Source of the DNA: Kalmusia sp. IMI 367209
Taxonomy: Eukaryota > Ascomycota > Dothideomycetes > Pleosporales > Didymosphaeriaceae
NCBI GenBank assembly: GCA_027946365.1
Contig: JAPEUQ010000003.1
Location: 558,001-622,000, forward strand
Length of the DNA: 64,000 nt
Reading direction: 5' to 3'
Below, in pieces: positions 34,149 through 45,573 of this stretch; the stretch's first letter is position 1; every line of letters begins with the position of its first letter. Below the pieces are notes generated by a model, which did not search any database, had not been told where the DNA came from, and saw nothing but the letters and a program-made list of their open reading frames with translations. The translations under genes were made by a program, and so were the position numbers.

Positions 34149-36204
34149 ATGATGCATCGGCTCGCCTTACTCTCGCTAATTCTAGCTTTGAGCGGTCCAA
34201 TCAACGCCGCAGCTCTTAATACTCGTCAAAGCGACAGCAATGGGACTGAAACTGTGAGCATCCCACAGAAAGATGCTGCACTGGAGGATCGAAAGCAAGA
34301 GGTTGCCTATCGCCACGAGAATTTTCTGTACAACATCTCTCAGATTGGGAATGCTGCAGCATTCCCTATGGGCAAGATAGGCGAAGAGCGAGTAGCGATG
34401 GCCTGGGATCAGTGGCAGGTGGACCGCAACATCATCTCCGCTGCTATTGGTGCAGATATTGCGGAGATCAAGAAGGCAATTGCGGCGGTAAGTATTCGCT
34501 ATCTCTGTCCTGTCCCTCGTTTTACTAACACTTCATTAACAGAAGAATGGGAGTCTCGCGACATTGGAAGACTACGCGACCGTTCTCTACAAGGATCAGT
34601 GGCTCAATTCGGTTCCACAGAAGCCTGCCTTTGGATCCTTGACCAATTATACTCTTGACTCGTTCTTTGGTGGAGAGCGATTGGTTCGTCCTTATTCGTT
34701 GTACAAAGCGACTGAAAAGGACACAACCCTCATCGACATTTCTGATGAAGAGGCGAAAAAAATCTCGGGCAAGACAGTCGCAGAGTTGCTCAAATCGGAG
34801 AAACTTTTCGCAGTTGATCGTAAGTACCTGATGTCGTATAACACGACCCTTAGTGCGCTTACCAACGTTCTACAGACAGCTACCTAGCGGACCAAGAGAC
34901 CTACGTGCCCTCGCAATTCAACGACAAGTATGGAGCTCCTGTTTCAGCACTTTTCTACATCGGCGACAGCGGCAACCTGCTCCCTCTAGGCATACGAACA
35001 AACGTCGGAGCAAACCTCACCTACACTCCTCTCGAAGAGAACAAGAATGACTGGCTTCTCGCTAAGATCATGTTCAATGTTGCAGACCAGTTTTTCAATC
35101 AGATTTATCATCTTACGGCTACTCACAACGTAGGAGAGGCCCTCCATGAAGCGGCTATGCGTACGCTTAGCGATAAGCACCCAATCATGGCTGTACTTGA
35201 TCGTCTCAATTACCAAGCGTACTCTGCTCGACCGTAAGCTATTGCCCATTAGAGCCTTTGTCCGTGCCTAACATTTGTAGGGTCGGTGAAGCGCTGTGCT
35301 TCAATCCCATGGGTCACTGGGATGAAAACTTCCACATCAGTCAGATAGGGTACGTCTTCCGCCTCACAACTTCACAATGCGAGTAATGACACAAAACAGA
35401 TGCCGCAACTTCGTCACAAACTACTGGTCCACCTACGGTGCCTTCGAGCCCAACTACCTACACACCGACCTCAAAACGCGTGGCCTTGTTGACTCCGACG
35501 GCAAATACCCTTTCAAGCACTTCCCCTTCTGGGACGACGCCTCCGAGATCCTGCGCATCCAAGGCGACTTCTTCACCTCCTTCATCGACACTTTCTACGC
35601 CACCGACGACCATGTCACCACCGACCACGAAGTCAGCGCCTGGTTCGAAGAAGTGCGCCGCGGCCCTACCGGCCCCGAAGTTGAAGCCCAAGGCCTCATC
35701 CCCGTGCAGCATTTCCCCACCAAAGCAGACAAAAAGACGCTCGTCAACGTCCTGATGCACAACGCATGGCTTCAGGTAGCGCACCACTCGCTCAACGCCG
35801 GCGATCCCGTGCGTTCCTCATTGACACTCCCATTCCACCCAGGCGGCCTGTACAAGCCCGTTCCAGACGCCAAAGGCATCGACTCTGTCATTCCATTCCT
35901 GCCAAATGCCACTGCATCTATCACGTACATTGGGTTCCTCGCAAGCTTCAATCGTCCGCGGTACCAGACCATGGACCCCCCGCGTACGCTTGCACACGCG
36001 TACTCCGGCGAGGATTTCTTGCGGCGGTTTGCAGAGGGAGAAGTCCGGGATGCGGCGAGGACGTATCTTGATGCGATGAGAGACCTGGGGGACAAGAATG
36101 AGGCAAGGAAGATCGAGGAGGATGGGTTATGTACGGGGCAGGGGATTCCGTTTTGTTGGACTGCGATTAACCCGTCGTACATTCCTTGGTTTTTCTCCGT
36201 GTAG
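34149..36204 (+). CDS. Secreted manganese-type lipoxygenase
   Basis: Five exons (34149-34487, 34543-34819, 34876-35233, 35281-35349, 35400-36204) encode 615 aa, the length of known fungal Mn-lipoxygenases. A signal peptide covers about residues 1-21 and several N-glycosylation sites follow. Metal ligands are visible: H284 and H289 in H-L-T-A-T-H, H476 and N480 in H-H-S-L-N, and the C-terminal carboxylate of V615. A terminal Val rather than the Ile of plant enzymes is typical of the secreted Mn class. The family inserts dioxygen into linoleic or linolenic acid, giving 9-, 11- or 13-hydroperoxides outside the cell. In plant pathogens it may interfere with host oxylipins. Regiospecificity cannot be read off. 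Introns are 47-56 nt with consensus donors. The first of two tandem ATGs was chosen. Confidence 0.92.
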
Positions 36205-37118
36205 ATGGCTCTTCCACTGGACGAATGCGAAAAATGTTAGCGCTTGGTTGCATGAGTTGGCGTTTGGGCGTTTCATACACGAGAGGGGGATGGAAATTAT
36301 GGGCATAGGTCCGCGAATTGGTATGCATACGTAGGCGTGTGGAACCGCATACCCCTTGGCTACGTCGAAAACTTAGAATTGAAAGATAAATCAGACTCTA
36401 AGTGAACTTCTGTGATATATTTTGTGAATTCAAAGCCTTCTGTTGAGACTTTGCAGTTCGAATCAACAGCGAGAGCAGGTCGCTATCACAAACTTCCAAG
36501 GGAAATTTCAGGATAATGAACGAGATTACTCGAAGCTAGAAAATTACATCAGTTGACGAACAGTTTAAAAGCAGCATTTCGCAGCTAGTGGCGGTGACGG
36601 CTCGCTTCTTTTGTGCGCCTACATTTGAAAAGCGAGGGTTTGAGAGATGCAAATCCAGGCACCGAAACACGGGATACTTGCATTCTCTCCGAGATCGAAG
36701 ATTTAAGGAAGAAGACCTAATCCTACAAGAACCTTGATTACTCCTTTCATTTGAACGTGTATCATACAATCCCACAACCTCTGGTAACATCGACTCACTC
36801 CAGTGTCGTACAAGAAATCCAGCTGTGTATTCTCCCAACACTAACCATCGTGAAATTAGTACATCAACCCTCCTTCCTGTTGTAGATGTCGCCGACAACT
36901 CTTCTTCAACAGCACGACTTTTATGCGTACAATGCGCTAAGCTTCTAGATAAAGGAAGGGATGTCTTATCTTTGTTAAAAGGCTGTACGGACATGAAAAG
37001 CCTTTCTCTAATAGTCATACAAGAGATAGACCCACGTACTGTTCCGTTTGTCCCGGAGTAGCGTTTAGGTAGAGGGGGCTATTGGATTTGCTGGCGACAC
37101 AATCAAAACCTAAAAAGC
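36205..37118. other. Intergenic, convergent 3' ends
   Basis: No supportable gene. The 160-codon minus-strand frame at 36,536-37,018 has no motif, and the overlapping plus-strand frame is equally featureless. Confidence 0.4.
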
Positions 37119-39643
37119 TTACACCACATCCCACTCCAGAACCGGCGTAATCGGGAAGCTGTCTAGAGCGGAGCTATTAAAGCCGTAGAACAGGTCCTCT
37201 ACGGACACTGTACCATCGCCGGGCAATGCATGCTGACCGGATACCATCCAATCCCCACTAGAATCGTATGGCAATGTGCTCGCATCGTGATAGGGTTTTG
37301 ACTGCACATTTGGAGGGACAAAAGCGCTGCGATTTTGTGAGGATGACGATATATTTAGTGTATCAATGTTATCAGGCAGCGTGGTACGGCTTAGCTGCGG
37401 ACTTTCGGGTTCCCGAACGAAGCTCTGTATGATGCTATCGATATCGAGATCCTGCAGGACGGGTTCATGACCCAGCAATCCGTTCGAATCTGGTCCTGGG
37501 TACTCTCGAGTCTCTTTGTCGGTGGTGCTCTCGTCGACGTGGATTTCGCTGCTTCTTGGGATTTGTAATCCTAATCTTTTCATGAGATTCTGCACAAGGG
37601 CATTCGCACGTCGGACAGCCGCATTGGTCTGCTGATTTTCTCGGAACACAGCTAAACAGGTCCCTAGGTTGTTATGTGCATCTGATCCGATATTTCTATT
37701 CGCTGCAATGCGCGCGTGGATGGTTGCAGCGACGTATGTGGCGTACGAGATCAGGTACGGTGCTCTCCGCACGCTGAAGGCACGGTCGTACGCTCGTACA
37801 AGCTGAACAATGTTGTTCGCGGCTGTGGCACAGGCCATTAGTGAGTTAGCAGAAATTTTGCGCGATGTGTGGTAGAGATGCCCGTCGACCACGAAGGGGT
37901 GATGTAGAAGTATCACGAGTACATGATATAAGGCACTATCCCAATCAGATATTGACATTAGCACGAAACTTTTAGAATTACTCACTGTAAATTCAGCACA
38001 TGCGGTGGCGGAACATTGGACGCTTCTTGCACATTAGCAATGAGGTGTCCCGGTAGTTTATCGCGCCATGCCAACAATCGAGAGTTAATCTTCTCTAGCT
38101 TTGCCGAAAGCTCCCCTGGAGTTTTATTGAAGCTTCGCTCTGTGTATATAGAACTCAGAATATCACTCAAGACTACCGAGAGCTCACACAAGCATCTGAA
38201 TGTTGAGACGCTGTATGATGGGGATCCCGGATAGTCCATTCTCTGTTGATTTGAGTAGGCCAGAGGCGTCCAGGGCTCGAACTCCTCGTACGTGTCCAGA
38301 AATTTGATGGGAACAAGTGTGTCTGATTCTTTGATGCTCACGGGTCGGCCCTGATACAAGCTCTGGATTTTGTCGACAACTTCCTACGTGTCAACGGTAT
38401 GTCTTCGAGTTTGCACAATGGACCTACCGAATGCAGCCCAGAACACACGTCTCCTAATTTCAGAATCTTCGTCTGAGAACTTACGATGACTCGTCAGTTT
38501 CGGCGCCTCGACATGCATACCAAGATCAACGATCATACGGAAAGCTAGGCCAGCATATAGCCAAGCAGCACTGCGCTCATCGCCGAGCGCGAATAGAGAG
38601 TTGGTCATGATCAGCAAAGCCTGAATGGTAGTTATATCGCTTTTGTCTAGAGCTCCACCCAGAAGCTCGCGTACTCTTTCGCGAAACCGCCAACCCGCGG
38701 TGCGTACGTTATCCGGTTCCCGTCTCAGCTCGTGCCGTGGACTAAACTTTGCTGCGCTAAAGTATATAGCGTTCAAAAGTAGCTTTGAGAAGTAGGGCCC
38801 TTTACATGCCATATCCCGCATGAAGGCGGGGCGATGCGTGATGAGGAATGAATGGTGCTGTCGGTTCCAATGCAGGGACAACAAGTGGAATCCCAGCTCC
38901 GGTTCTACGCCGTCAAAGTCGAGCTTGCCTAGGCGAGCGTTGACTTCTTCAAGTTGACGCTGACGTGTAGCCTCCGCAATGAGGCCTTTTTCAATCCACT
39001 CTTCGGACATTTTTGGACTAGGACGGGTTTCGTCAGCACGGTCGTGAGAGCCTTCGTCGAATAATGTGCTGGTGCGGCCATGATAGCTGGCCATGCCATT
39101 TGCTGAAACAGCAATATGCGATACGCTGTCTGATCCGCCGTTCGCATCGTTATCACTGCGATTGCTTCCATGACGTTCTGTTTCTGTGCTCGCCGTCGGA
39201 CTAGTTGCCGCGGGACTGATGTACTCCGTTGCCTCCCCCCTTCGGGGAGTCGTGCTTGGCCGAAGATTTCGTGCGCGGCCGCTGCCGTCCATGGGCTCGT
39301 AATGACAAGCTTTCCCGTGCATGATACAATTCGCGCATGAGGGTCGCTCTGTGCTACATTTTATCTATTGCAGTCAGTTTGCGGTGTGTAAAGCGCGCCT
39401 CCAGCTGCGAACCTTCCTCCGACGACAGAAGGTGCAAGCTTCAGATGCGCGTTTGCGCACTCGACCTGCCGTCGGACGGATTTCGTGCATGTCCATCGAA
39501 TTTGTCGTCCGAATCTGGTTTGTTTTGAAACGTTCAAGTGAGGAAGTGGTGAATGTAAAGGTGGGGAATGCTTGCCGCGGGAAGGACGCTGCCGCGGGAG
39601 CGGGGTCGGGCGGTTTCGGGAATCTGACCCTCTCAGCCTCCAT
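37119..39643 (-). CDS. Zn2Cys6 transcription factor with fungal-specific TF domain
   Basis: Four exons (39643-39413, 39364-38428, 38379-37986, 37935-37119) give 792 aa. The zinc cluster at about residues 68-95 is assembled across the first intron and fits C-x2-C-x6-C-x6-C-x2-C-x6-C (C-T-F-C-R-R-R-K-I-K-C, then S-C-A-N-C-I-M-H-G-K-A-C). This intron, 48 nt with a GTTCGC donor, is supported only by restoring that motif. The middle-homology region (fungal_trans) shows R-R-R-V-F-W-A-A-F-V-V-D-K-I-Q-S-L-Y-Q-G-R-P, also joined over an intron, and later L-Y-H-V-L-V-I-L-L-H-H-P. It should be a nuclear activator binding CGG half-sites. It is transcribed head-to-head with the carrier gene, a likely target. 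An alternative downstream ATG (M-D-M-H-E-I) would shorten the N-terminus by about 48 residues. Confidence 0.9.
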
Positions 39644-39781
39644 GCCACACCGCTGCCAACATCAACTCCGTAGTCCACCATCTATACGCAAAATCACCAA
39701 GTCCGCAATGTGTATAAATCTTTTGATAGCCATGCTGAGTGTTCGTCAAACCACGCCTGTCCAAGTACAGACACATCCACC
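39644..39781. promoter_or_regulatory. Shared 138-bp divergent promoter of regulator and carrier genes
   Basis: The start codons of the Zn2Cys6 gene (-) and the mitochondrial-carrier gene (+) are only 138 bp apart, so core promoter elements must overlap. A TATAAA at 39713-39718 lies 64 bp upstream of the carrier ATG. No inverted CGG pair is evident within the spacer itself; GC-rich CGG-containing sequence begins just inside the regulator's first exon (39,590-39,625). Confidence 0.6.
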
Positions 39782-40759
39782 ATGAACGTGTCCTCGCCCA
39801 CAATCCAACTTCCATCTCCTCCATTCATTGGCATCAGCCAGGCGTCACAAAAACCTCATCCAAAGGACAATGTTATCTCAAAGAAAAGAAAGCGATCAGT
39901 CGGCGTCGTCTTATCATCCGCCGCCATCGCTGGGGCCATCGAAGCAACAGCAACGTATCCCTTCGAGTTTGCCAAAACACGCGTCCAGCTACACACTGCA
40001 CCAAGCGGGCGCAGAAATCCCTTTTCTGTCATCGCAAACGTCGCGAGAACCGAAGGGCTGCGCTCAATATACGTAGGCTCATCCTGCCTCATATTCGGCA
40101 CTGCTTTCAAAGCTGGTGTCCGCCTTTTCGCTTTTGATCGGCTGCGCAACCAACTCGCTGATGAAAACGGTGCATTGTCCCCAACACGCGCCCTACTAGC
40201 GGCAGTGCTGGCCGGAACAGCTGAAAGTGTCATTGCCGTGACGCCAACAGAGCGCATTAAGACTGCACTCATTGAGGACGCAAAGAATACAACGAAACTG
40301 TATCGCACTGAGTTCCAGGCCTTCAGGCTCGTTCTCCGTAACCATGGCATATCGGGCCTCTATCATGGTCTAGTTTCGACGACATTGAAACAAGCTTCAA
40401 CGTCTGCCGTCAAAATGAGCTGCTACAATGTGCTCAAGGAAGTGGCGCGTCGGAATGGTCTGCAGGAGAGTAGCACTTTGACATTCGGCATGGGGGCACT
40501 CGCGGGAACTGTCACAGTTTATGTGACACAACCCTTCGACATGATTAAGACGCGGGCACAGAGTGCATATGGCGCAAGCCACCGCGAGGCGTGTCGAAGT
40601 ATTCTGTCCGATTCTGGTTTACGTGGGTTCTGGAGTGGTAGTACATCGCGACTAGGTAGACTAGTGTTCAGTACCGGCATTGTGTATACGGTGTATGAAA
40701 AGGTCGCTGACACGCTGACTCCGGGCATCCGTACTTACGAAAATGATGGCGATACTTAA
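39782..40759 (+). CDS. Mitochondrial carrier, tricarboxylate (citrate) transporter-like
   Basis: Single exon, 325 aa from the ATG at 39782. Three mitochondrial-carrier repeats are visible with signatures Y-P-F-E-F-A-K-T-R, T-P-T-E-R-I-K-T-A and Q-P-F-D-M-I-K-T-R. The second-repeat sequence T-P-T-E-R-I-K-T-A-L-I-E-D-A-K, and L-V-S-T-T-L-K-Q-A-S-T-S-A-V-K-M-S, are characteristic of fungal tricarboxylate carriers of the Ctp1 type. These exchange citrate for malate across the inner membrane. The roughly 40-residue N-terminal extension is longer than in the core family and ends in a basic K-K-R-K-R. Divergence from the textbook sequence (for example F-E-F, S-V-K-M) suggests a specialised paralogue rather than the housekeeping carrier. 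Adjacency to the regulator suggests pathway-specific control. Confidence 0.88.
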   Translation: MNVSSPTIQLPSPPFIGISQASQKPHPKDNVISKKRKRSVGVVLSSAAIAGAIEATATYPFEFAKTRVQLHTAPSGRRNPFSVIANVARTEGLRSIYVGSSCLIFGTAFKAGVRLFAFDRLRNQLADENGALSPTRALLAAVLAGTAESVIAVTPTERIKTALIEDAKNTTKLYRTEFQAFRLVLRNHGISGLYHGLVSTTLKQASTSAVKMSCYNVLKEVARRNGLQESSTLTFGMGALAGTVTVYVTQPFDMIKTRAQSAYGASHREACRSILSDSGLRGFWSGSTSRLGRLVFSTGIVYTVYEKVADTLTPGIRTYENDGDT

Positions 40760-42118
40760 TTTACAGAAACAATGAAAAAATAAAATAAAATGAGAAAGTT
40801 CTAATCCATGTGACAACATGATCATTCATTTTGCCACTAAAATGACCAGCATAACATAATGGAACAACCTTTCATGAACTTTACTGCGTAATTGCGAAGA
40901 CGAAGTGTTGAGAGAAAATCTCGCTCATTAGTGAATAGACTAAGCTAGCCTGTAATGCGTATCAATCTTGATGCTCAGTACCGGAAGTGTTAGGAGTACT
41001 GGAGTTGAGCGTGACAGCTGGTGCCGGGATTGGTCATTGCAACTATCTAGGGCCCGCGACTACCACAGTTCACAGATGGATCCTTGCTAAGTCACAAGAG
41101 CTAGCTTGCTTCTGAGGTTTGTAAGCCTTGCAACGGTTTTACACAGCCTACGTTCCCTCTAGCCATACGTTTTTGGTCGCGATCTCAAGCGCAATGCTCT
41201 ATCACTTATCATATCTCGTTTTACAAGTCACTTGAACAATCCCATTTTCTGGCTCGATTGTCATTTCACAAATGCGCTAATTCGACGCGGCCATCGAAAT
41301 CTGCTACATGAGGGAGGTCGGAGTCTTGGCGCAGATTTCGGGTCCAGATGAGATCTTGAAGCAATCTATTGATGAGGTCAGCAGTGTGACCTGACGACTA
41401 AGCTTTGCATTAGGGTTAGAAGTGTTATTAAAACATGCGGTGTCGAGCTACAGAACTATAAATTCTCGACGAATGACAATCACAAGCGAGCCAGCTAGAA
41501 TTGTTTGGGCTAGGTACCAGGAAAGCTAGCCCTGGTACACTTTGGAGAACAAACAACCTAAAATAAGCCCCCAAGCTTTACTAGAGCGAGCAAATCGATC
41601 GAGTGTAGACGGTTTTGCCGCTTCCAGGATTGCCAAATCAATGTACATTAATTCTAGAACAGGCGAGTCCTACATCGAGGATACCTGGTCTTCTCAACGT
41701 GACGCTATCCACATTCTGTCCTGGCGCGGACTAAAATGCAATGTTGGCCCCCACGAAACTCTTCGACATGATGACTCCCAACTGCTATCATGCGCTGCTG
41801 ACACTCGTGTTGTAACCCCGAGTCACAACTAATCTGTTGCTCTGATGGATTTTCGAGTATCGAATTTCTACATTCAACGGTCTTCCAGGGGGTAAGCATC
41901 CGCTTTAACTCGTATTCAAGGCAGCCGGAAGGCAACAGGCCGAACGTTCTCAAATGATATTATACGCAGGTCCTACTCGGGTCTTGAAGGAAGCTCTACG
42001 GAATTTTTTGATGCCGGCAATGTTGGAACCGATCATATATGCGTTATGAAACCCAGATATAAAAGATAGTCTTTGCCCACAGTTTTACTCAACATCGAAC
42101 ACTCAACCCTTCTTCACG
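40760..42118. other. Intergenic upstream of LysM gene
   Basis: No supported gene. A plus-strand frame at 41,542-41,832 (96 codons, no ATG at its start) has no recognisable motif. The right end contains the LysM promoter. Confidence 0.4.
42058..42065 (+). promoter_or_regulatory. TATA box of the LysM gene
   Basis: TATAAAAG lies 54 bp upstream of the LysM start codon, followed by a C/T- and A-rich short leader ending in CACG-ATG. Confidence 0.6.
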
Positions 42119-42825
42119 ATGGTCTCCTTCTCTCTTATTACGAGCCTTGCTCTACTTGCCTCTACCGGCTCCGTTTCTGCGACTCCGTTTGCAGTTGATA
42201 CAACTGCCAATCTTCAAGCTCGCCAGGCTCAATTGCCTCCTGACTGCACGGTGTCCTGTTTTCCCTCTGCGGGATGTCCTTGCATTCGCAGACCCACTAA
42301 CTGTAGGGTGACTCTGATACCAATTTTCTCTTCGCTTGAACTAACAGACCTACCTAGGTGTTGCCAACTACACTGTAGCCGCAGGAGAGAACTGCGGCAC
42401 CGTGGTGAATCGCTTTAACAACTTCACTGCGACGGACCTGTTCGCGTGGAATCCGTAAGCCCATTATACACTAACACCTCATCTTTAATTAAAACTAATT
42501 CCCATCCAGAGAAATCCTCCAAACTTGCACTGGCCTGCAGGCTTATGTTCCAGTCTGCATTGGTGTCCCCGGCTATCAATATCCTGGACCTGTCAAGGGC
42601 GGCGATACCAAGGCTGCCGATCAGACTCCTGTGCCTGTTCAGGCGGTAGTATCCGGTTGCACTAAGTACGAATACACTGATAGCAAGGGTGTGCCCAGCT
42701 TCTCGACACTTTTGAGCACGAACCATATCACCCAACACCAGTGGAACGTTTGGAACTGGCCTGACAGGAACCCCGATGATAACCTCGCTGTCTTTGCCGG
42801 ATATTTCTCCTGCGTCGCAGCTTAG
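42119..42825 (+). CDS. Secreted LysM-domain protein (effector-like)
   Basis: Exons 42119-42302, 42358-42454 and 42510-42825 give 198 aa. Both introns are 55 nt. The first donor is taken as GTAGGG because this keeps frame and gives N-C-V-A-N-Y-T-V. A signal peptide spans about residues 1-20. The first LysM motif (about residues 63-110) is clear: Y-T-V-A-A-G-E-N-C-G-T-V-V-N-R-F-N ... A-W-N-P-E-I ... V-P-V-C-I. After a Pro/Gly-rich linker (G-Y-Q-Y-P-G-P-V-K-G-G) the C-terminal part (K-Y-E-Y-T-D-S-K-G-V-P-S-F ... W-N-V-W-N-W-P) looks like a second, strongly diverged LysM. LysM modules bind chitin oligomers, and secreted fungal ones can hide chitin from host receptors. Cys residues are probably disulphide-bonded. 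It has no enzymatic domain. Confidence 0.85.
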
Positions 42826-43722
42826 ATCAGGATGATTTCGTGTTCAAAGTTGTAGGGTCGGGTCGTTGTAAAGAAGAGGTCTGAGTTGTGGTCGAGAAAT
42901 AATCGTGTAGTCCTTCTACACAGATAGAATATAATTTCTGGCCATTGAAGTTTCTTCATATTCGTTAATATTGAGATGTGACCTCTGTGCAAACCAAAAC
43001 GATTTTACTTTCGGACTATCTCATGTGATCTCCGTTTCCTCCGTTTCCGGTACAAGCCCGCGCAGACTCCTGTCTGCTTTCATCAAGCTATTATCTCGGA
43101 GACTGACAGCTAGTTCATTGAGAATTGATTTCCATGTGGAAGCATTGCTTTACTGTGCTATATCGTAACAACATGTCGATCGATTCAAAATCGCGCTCGA
43201 AGAGTGGCTCGATGGTGTAAATATTGCAGCCCTAATCAAGGAAACCTTCATGAAATTGTGTACAAGCAACAGTAACACTGCGAGGACTGGTGTGACTCTT
43301 CTTCAAATGACAATGTCCATTTGAATGGAGGGTATAACTTTCATGGCGCCCCTAGCATATTCTTATCCTTCGTATTTCACTGGCCACAACAGTTTAAGCT
43401 TCTCTACAGCTGCATTGAGTTTGCGATGTCTGTCACGCTAAAGAAGGCTGGATTTATACATTTTGTATGTCGTATTGAATATCCCCCATCTCAATCACCG
43501 TTCATCTTCTCCGACCACGAGCGCGTCACTTCTTATCCAACTTGTATCAACATGTTATTTATACCCGAGCTCAAGCTGGATCAAATTTCTCGGTTCGATC
43601 ATCAAACATCTCTCCAAGTCACTTTATGCGTTGACTAATGGACAATGGGTTTGTAGCAACACAGTTATTGTCGCCATTACGTAACAAAGGGATGTTGACT
43701 CCACATCATGCTTCGCGTTATT
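42826..43722. other. Intergenic, convergent 3' ends
   Basis: No gene seen; only motif-free frames of up to 105 codons in moderately AT-rich DNA. Confidence 0.4.
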
Positions 43723-44571
43723 TCAGCGACACAGATTCTTGATATCCGCTTCGGTTGGGGGTCCATGGGTGTATGAAGCCTGTATAGCTTCTCGACTCGT
43801 CGCTACCCAGCTGTTCGAGTAAGCTTGTCCCTGTTCCAGGTCCCAAAACCTCCTATTCATTCTACACGAGTTGCGTCGCGACCATGGTGAAATCTTTGTT
43901 CGTTGCGAGCAAGGCTCTGACGCGAGTAGAGCAGGTAGTGGAGGAAGGGAAGGGGGTGAATGAAGCGATAAATGCGAAGAAGATAGATAGGGTGAGGATG
44001 GCACGGATGCCGACCTTGGCGGTAGAAGTTCTGGCTTCTTGTAAGGTGGAAGTGTAGGTATTGGCGGCTTCCAAATGCATTCTGCGGTAACAATAGGCGA
44101 ATCTGCGTCGACTGCAAGCCTGGAATCGTCTTCGGCCTCAACGTGAACGAGAAAATTTGAGACAAAGACGTCTGTACCGACCCGGAGTGGTAATAGCCTC
44201 TCAGCGCCCGATCTCTGAGCAATCAGCTCATTGGTGTCACATTCAGTCAGCACCAGGCGTCCAGAATCATATACTGTCAAACTACCGTCCCCCTCCCAGT
44301 TCGATGCTCTGCTTCGTTTAGCACTCTTATAGAGCACCTCATATCTCTTGGGTTCTGTAGATGAGGGCGGTAGGACATGCCCGAGATAAATTTCTCGTGT
44401 TGAATCCGCGGCAAACGAGTGGGGTTGGAAGGGCTTGTGACGCATGGTAATCAATGAGAAGGGGTAAGCGACCTCCGTGGTACTGGAAATAATGATAGAT
44501 GATAAGCTCGCCCAGAAGGGTCGGAGACAGCCTGATGCTGGCGGAATTTCAGCGCAACGTCGCGCCCCCAT
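43723..44571 (-). CDS. Small protein with DUF2439 (ZGRF1/Mte1 N-terminal)-like domain
   Basis: Open frame of 282 aa from the ATG at 44571. A stretch near residues 75-145 resembles the DUF2439 domain found at the N-terminus of ZGRF1-type helicases and yeast Mte1. It reads R-Y-E-V-L-Y-K-S-A-K-R-S-R-A-S-N-W-E-G-D-G-S-L-T, then Y-D-S-G-R-L-V-L-T, then F-V-S-N-F-L-V-H-V-E. In those families it takes part in D-loop/recombination control. Here nothing follows but a Ser/Pro-rich tail, so it lacks a helicase or GRF zinc finger. The first about 42 residues have poor coding character, and M43 (M-R-H-K-P-F) is a plausible alternative start. Similarity is by eye, so the domain call is moderate. Confidence 0.55.
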   Translation of the reverse strand: MGARRCAEIPPASGCLRPFWASLSSIIISSTTEVAYPFSLITMRHKPFQPHSFAADSTREIYLGHVLPPSSTEPKRYEVLYKSAKRSRASNWEGDGSLTVYDSGRLVLTECDTNELIAQRSGAERLLPLRVGTDVFVSNFLVHVEAEDDSRLAVDADSPIVTAECIWKPPIPTLPPYKKPELLPPRSASVPSSPYLSSSHLSLHSPPSLPPLPALLASEPCSQRTKISPWSRRNSCRMNRRFWDLEQGQAYSNSWVATSREAIQASYTHGPPTEADIKNLCR

Positions 44572-45573
44572 TGGCGTAGAAGATAGTCAAGAAGGAGACT
44601 TAGTACGGATAAAGCTAATAGGCGAAGCGCTCCGCTCGGTACACAAACAAGAGCAAGTGATAGTAGTCTAGCAGCCAGGTGAGAGACACTGACAGACTAT
44701 AGTCGATCTATAGGATATGTGTTGGTAGCTTGATACTGATCCTAGAGACTTTCTCAGTCTATCTTGGAGCAAAATTTCCCAACACCCATTTTACCATTAT
44801 AATTATGAGACTGGAGTGTCAGCATACAATAATTCGACCTCTTATATCTACTTTCATACACATAATAACTTCACAACCATGAACCGCCTTTGTACAACCT
44901 AACCCAAAAATACGTATACGTCTTGCCTTTTTTTTAGTGCTTTATTTGCGACTGTAATGAGTACCCCAATGAGGTTTTCTCAACACAAATACGTTGTCAA
45001 GCGTCGTACGCTGTTGGCATTATGCTATTACACAGGAATGCAAGACAGGTGACATCGGGCGTAAGCTTAGTCAGATGCCTTGCACAATCACCTTTACTTA
45101 CCAAAACCGGCTATGCTTGTCCTCCAAACATGCATTGAGCATCGAATAGATGTTTGAGCAACAGTATTGTACCGTAACGCAGATTTACATGGTCCCAGTT
45201 AGCTGAGAACTAGCCACGCAAGGCCTCCCTTCTACTATATTCCTATCTTTACACGTAGGTGAGTGGTCCGACCTCGTAACGCTCGGAGGTCTGACGTATT
45301 ACAAGATAGGCTTTGTGTAAGAGTATTCCCCAGTTGATGAGAACTGTGTAGCATAAACGGACACAAATCATGTTGCTATGGACGCCTTAAACAACGGAGG
45401 GGGTGGCCATAGCTGCTCAATGCGAATATAAAATGCTTCTCAAATCGCCAGATGTCAAGTGCAAACCACAGGACCAACACTTCCATTACAGATTTTACTC
45501 CTTCAGTCGATCACATCATATCTTGTTCGCTCTATTTAGTGCACCTTAGTCTTGCCCGGAGCACTTACCCAAA
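44572..45573. other. Divergent upstream region
   Basis: No gene. A TATAAAA at 45427-45433, about 140 bp upstream of the next start codon, may serve the cysteine-rich peptide gene. The rest shows nothing recognisable. Confidence 0.4.

Noticed and set aside
36536..37018. 160-codon minus-strand frame
   Set aside because: No domain, no secretion signal, no continuity by splicing, and it lies between two convergent gene ends.
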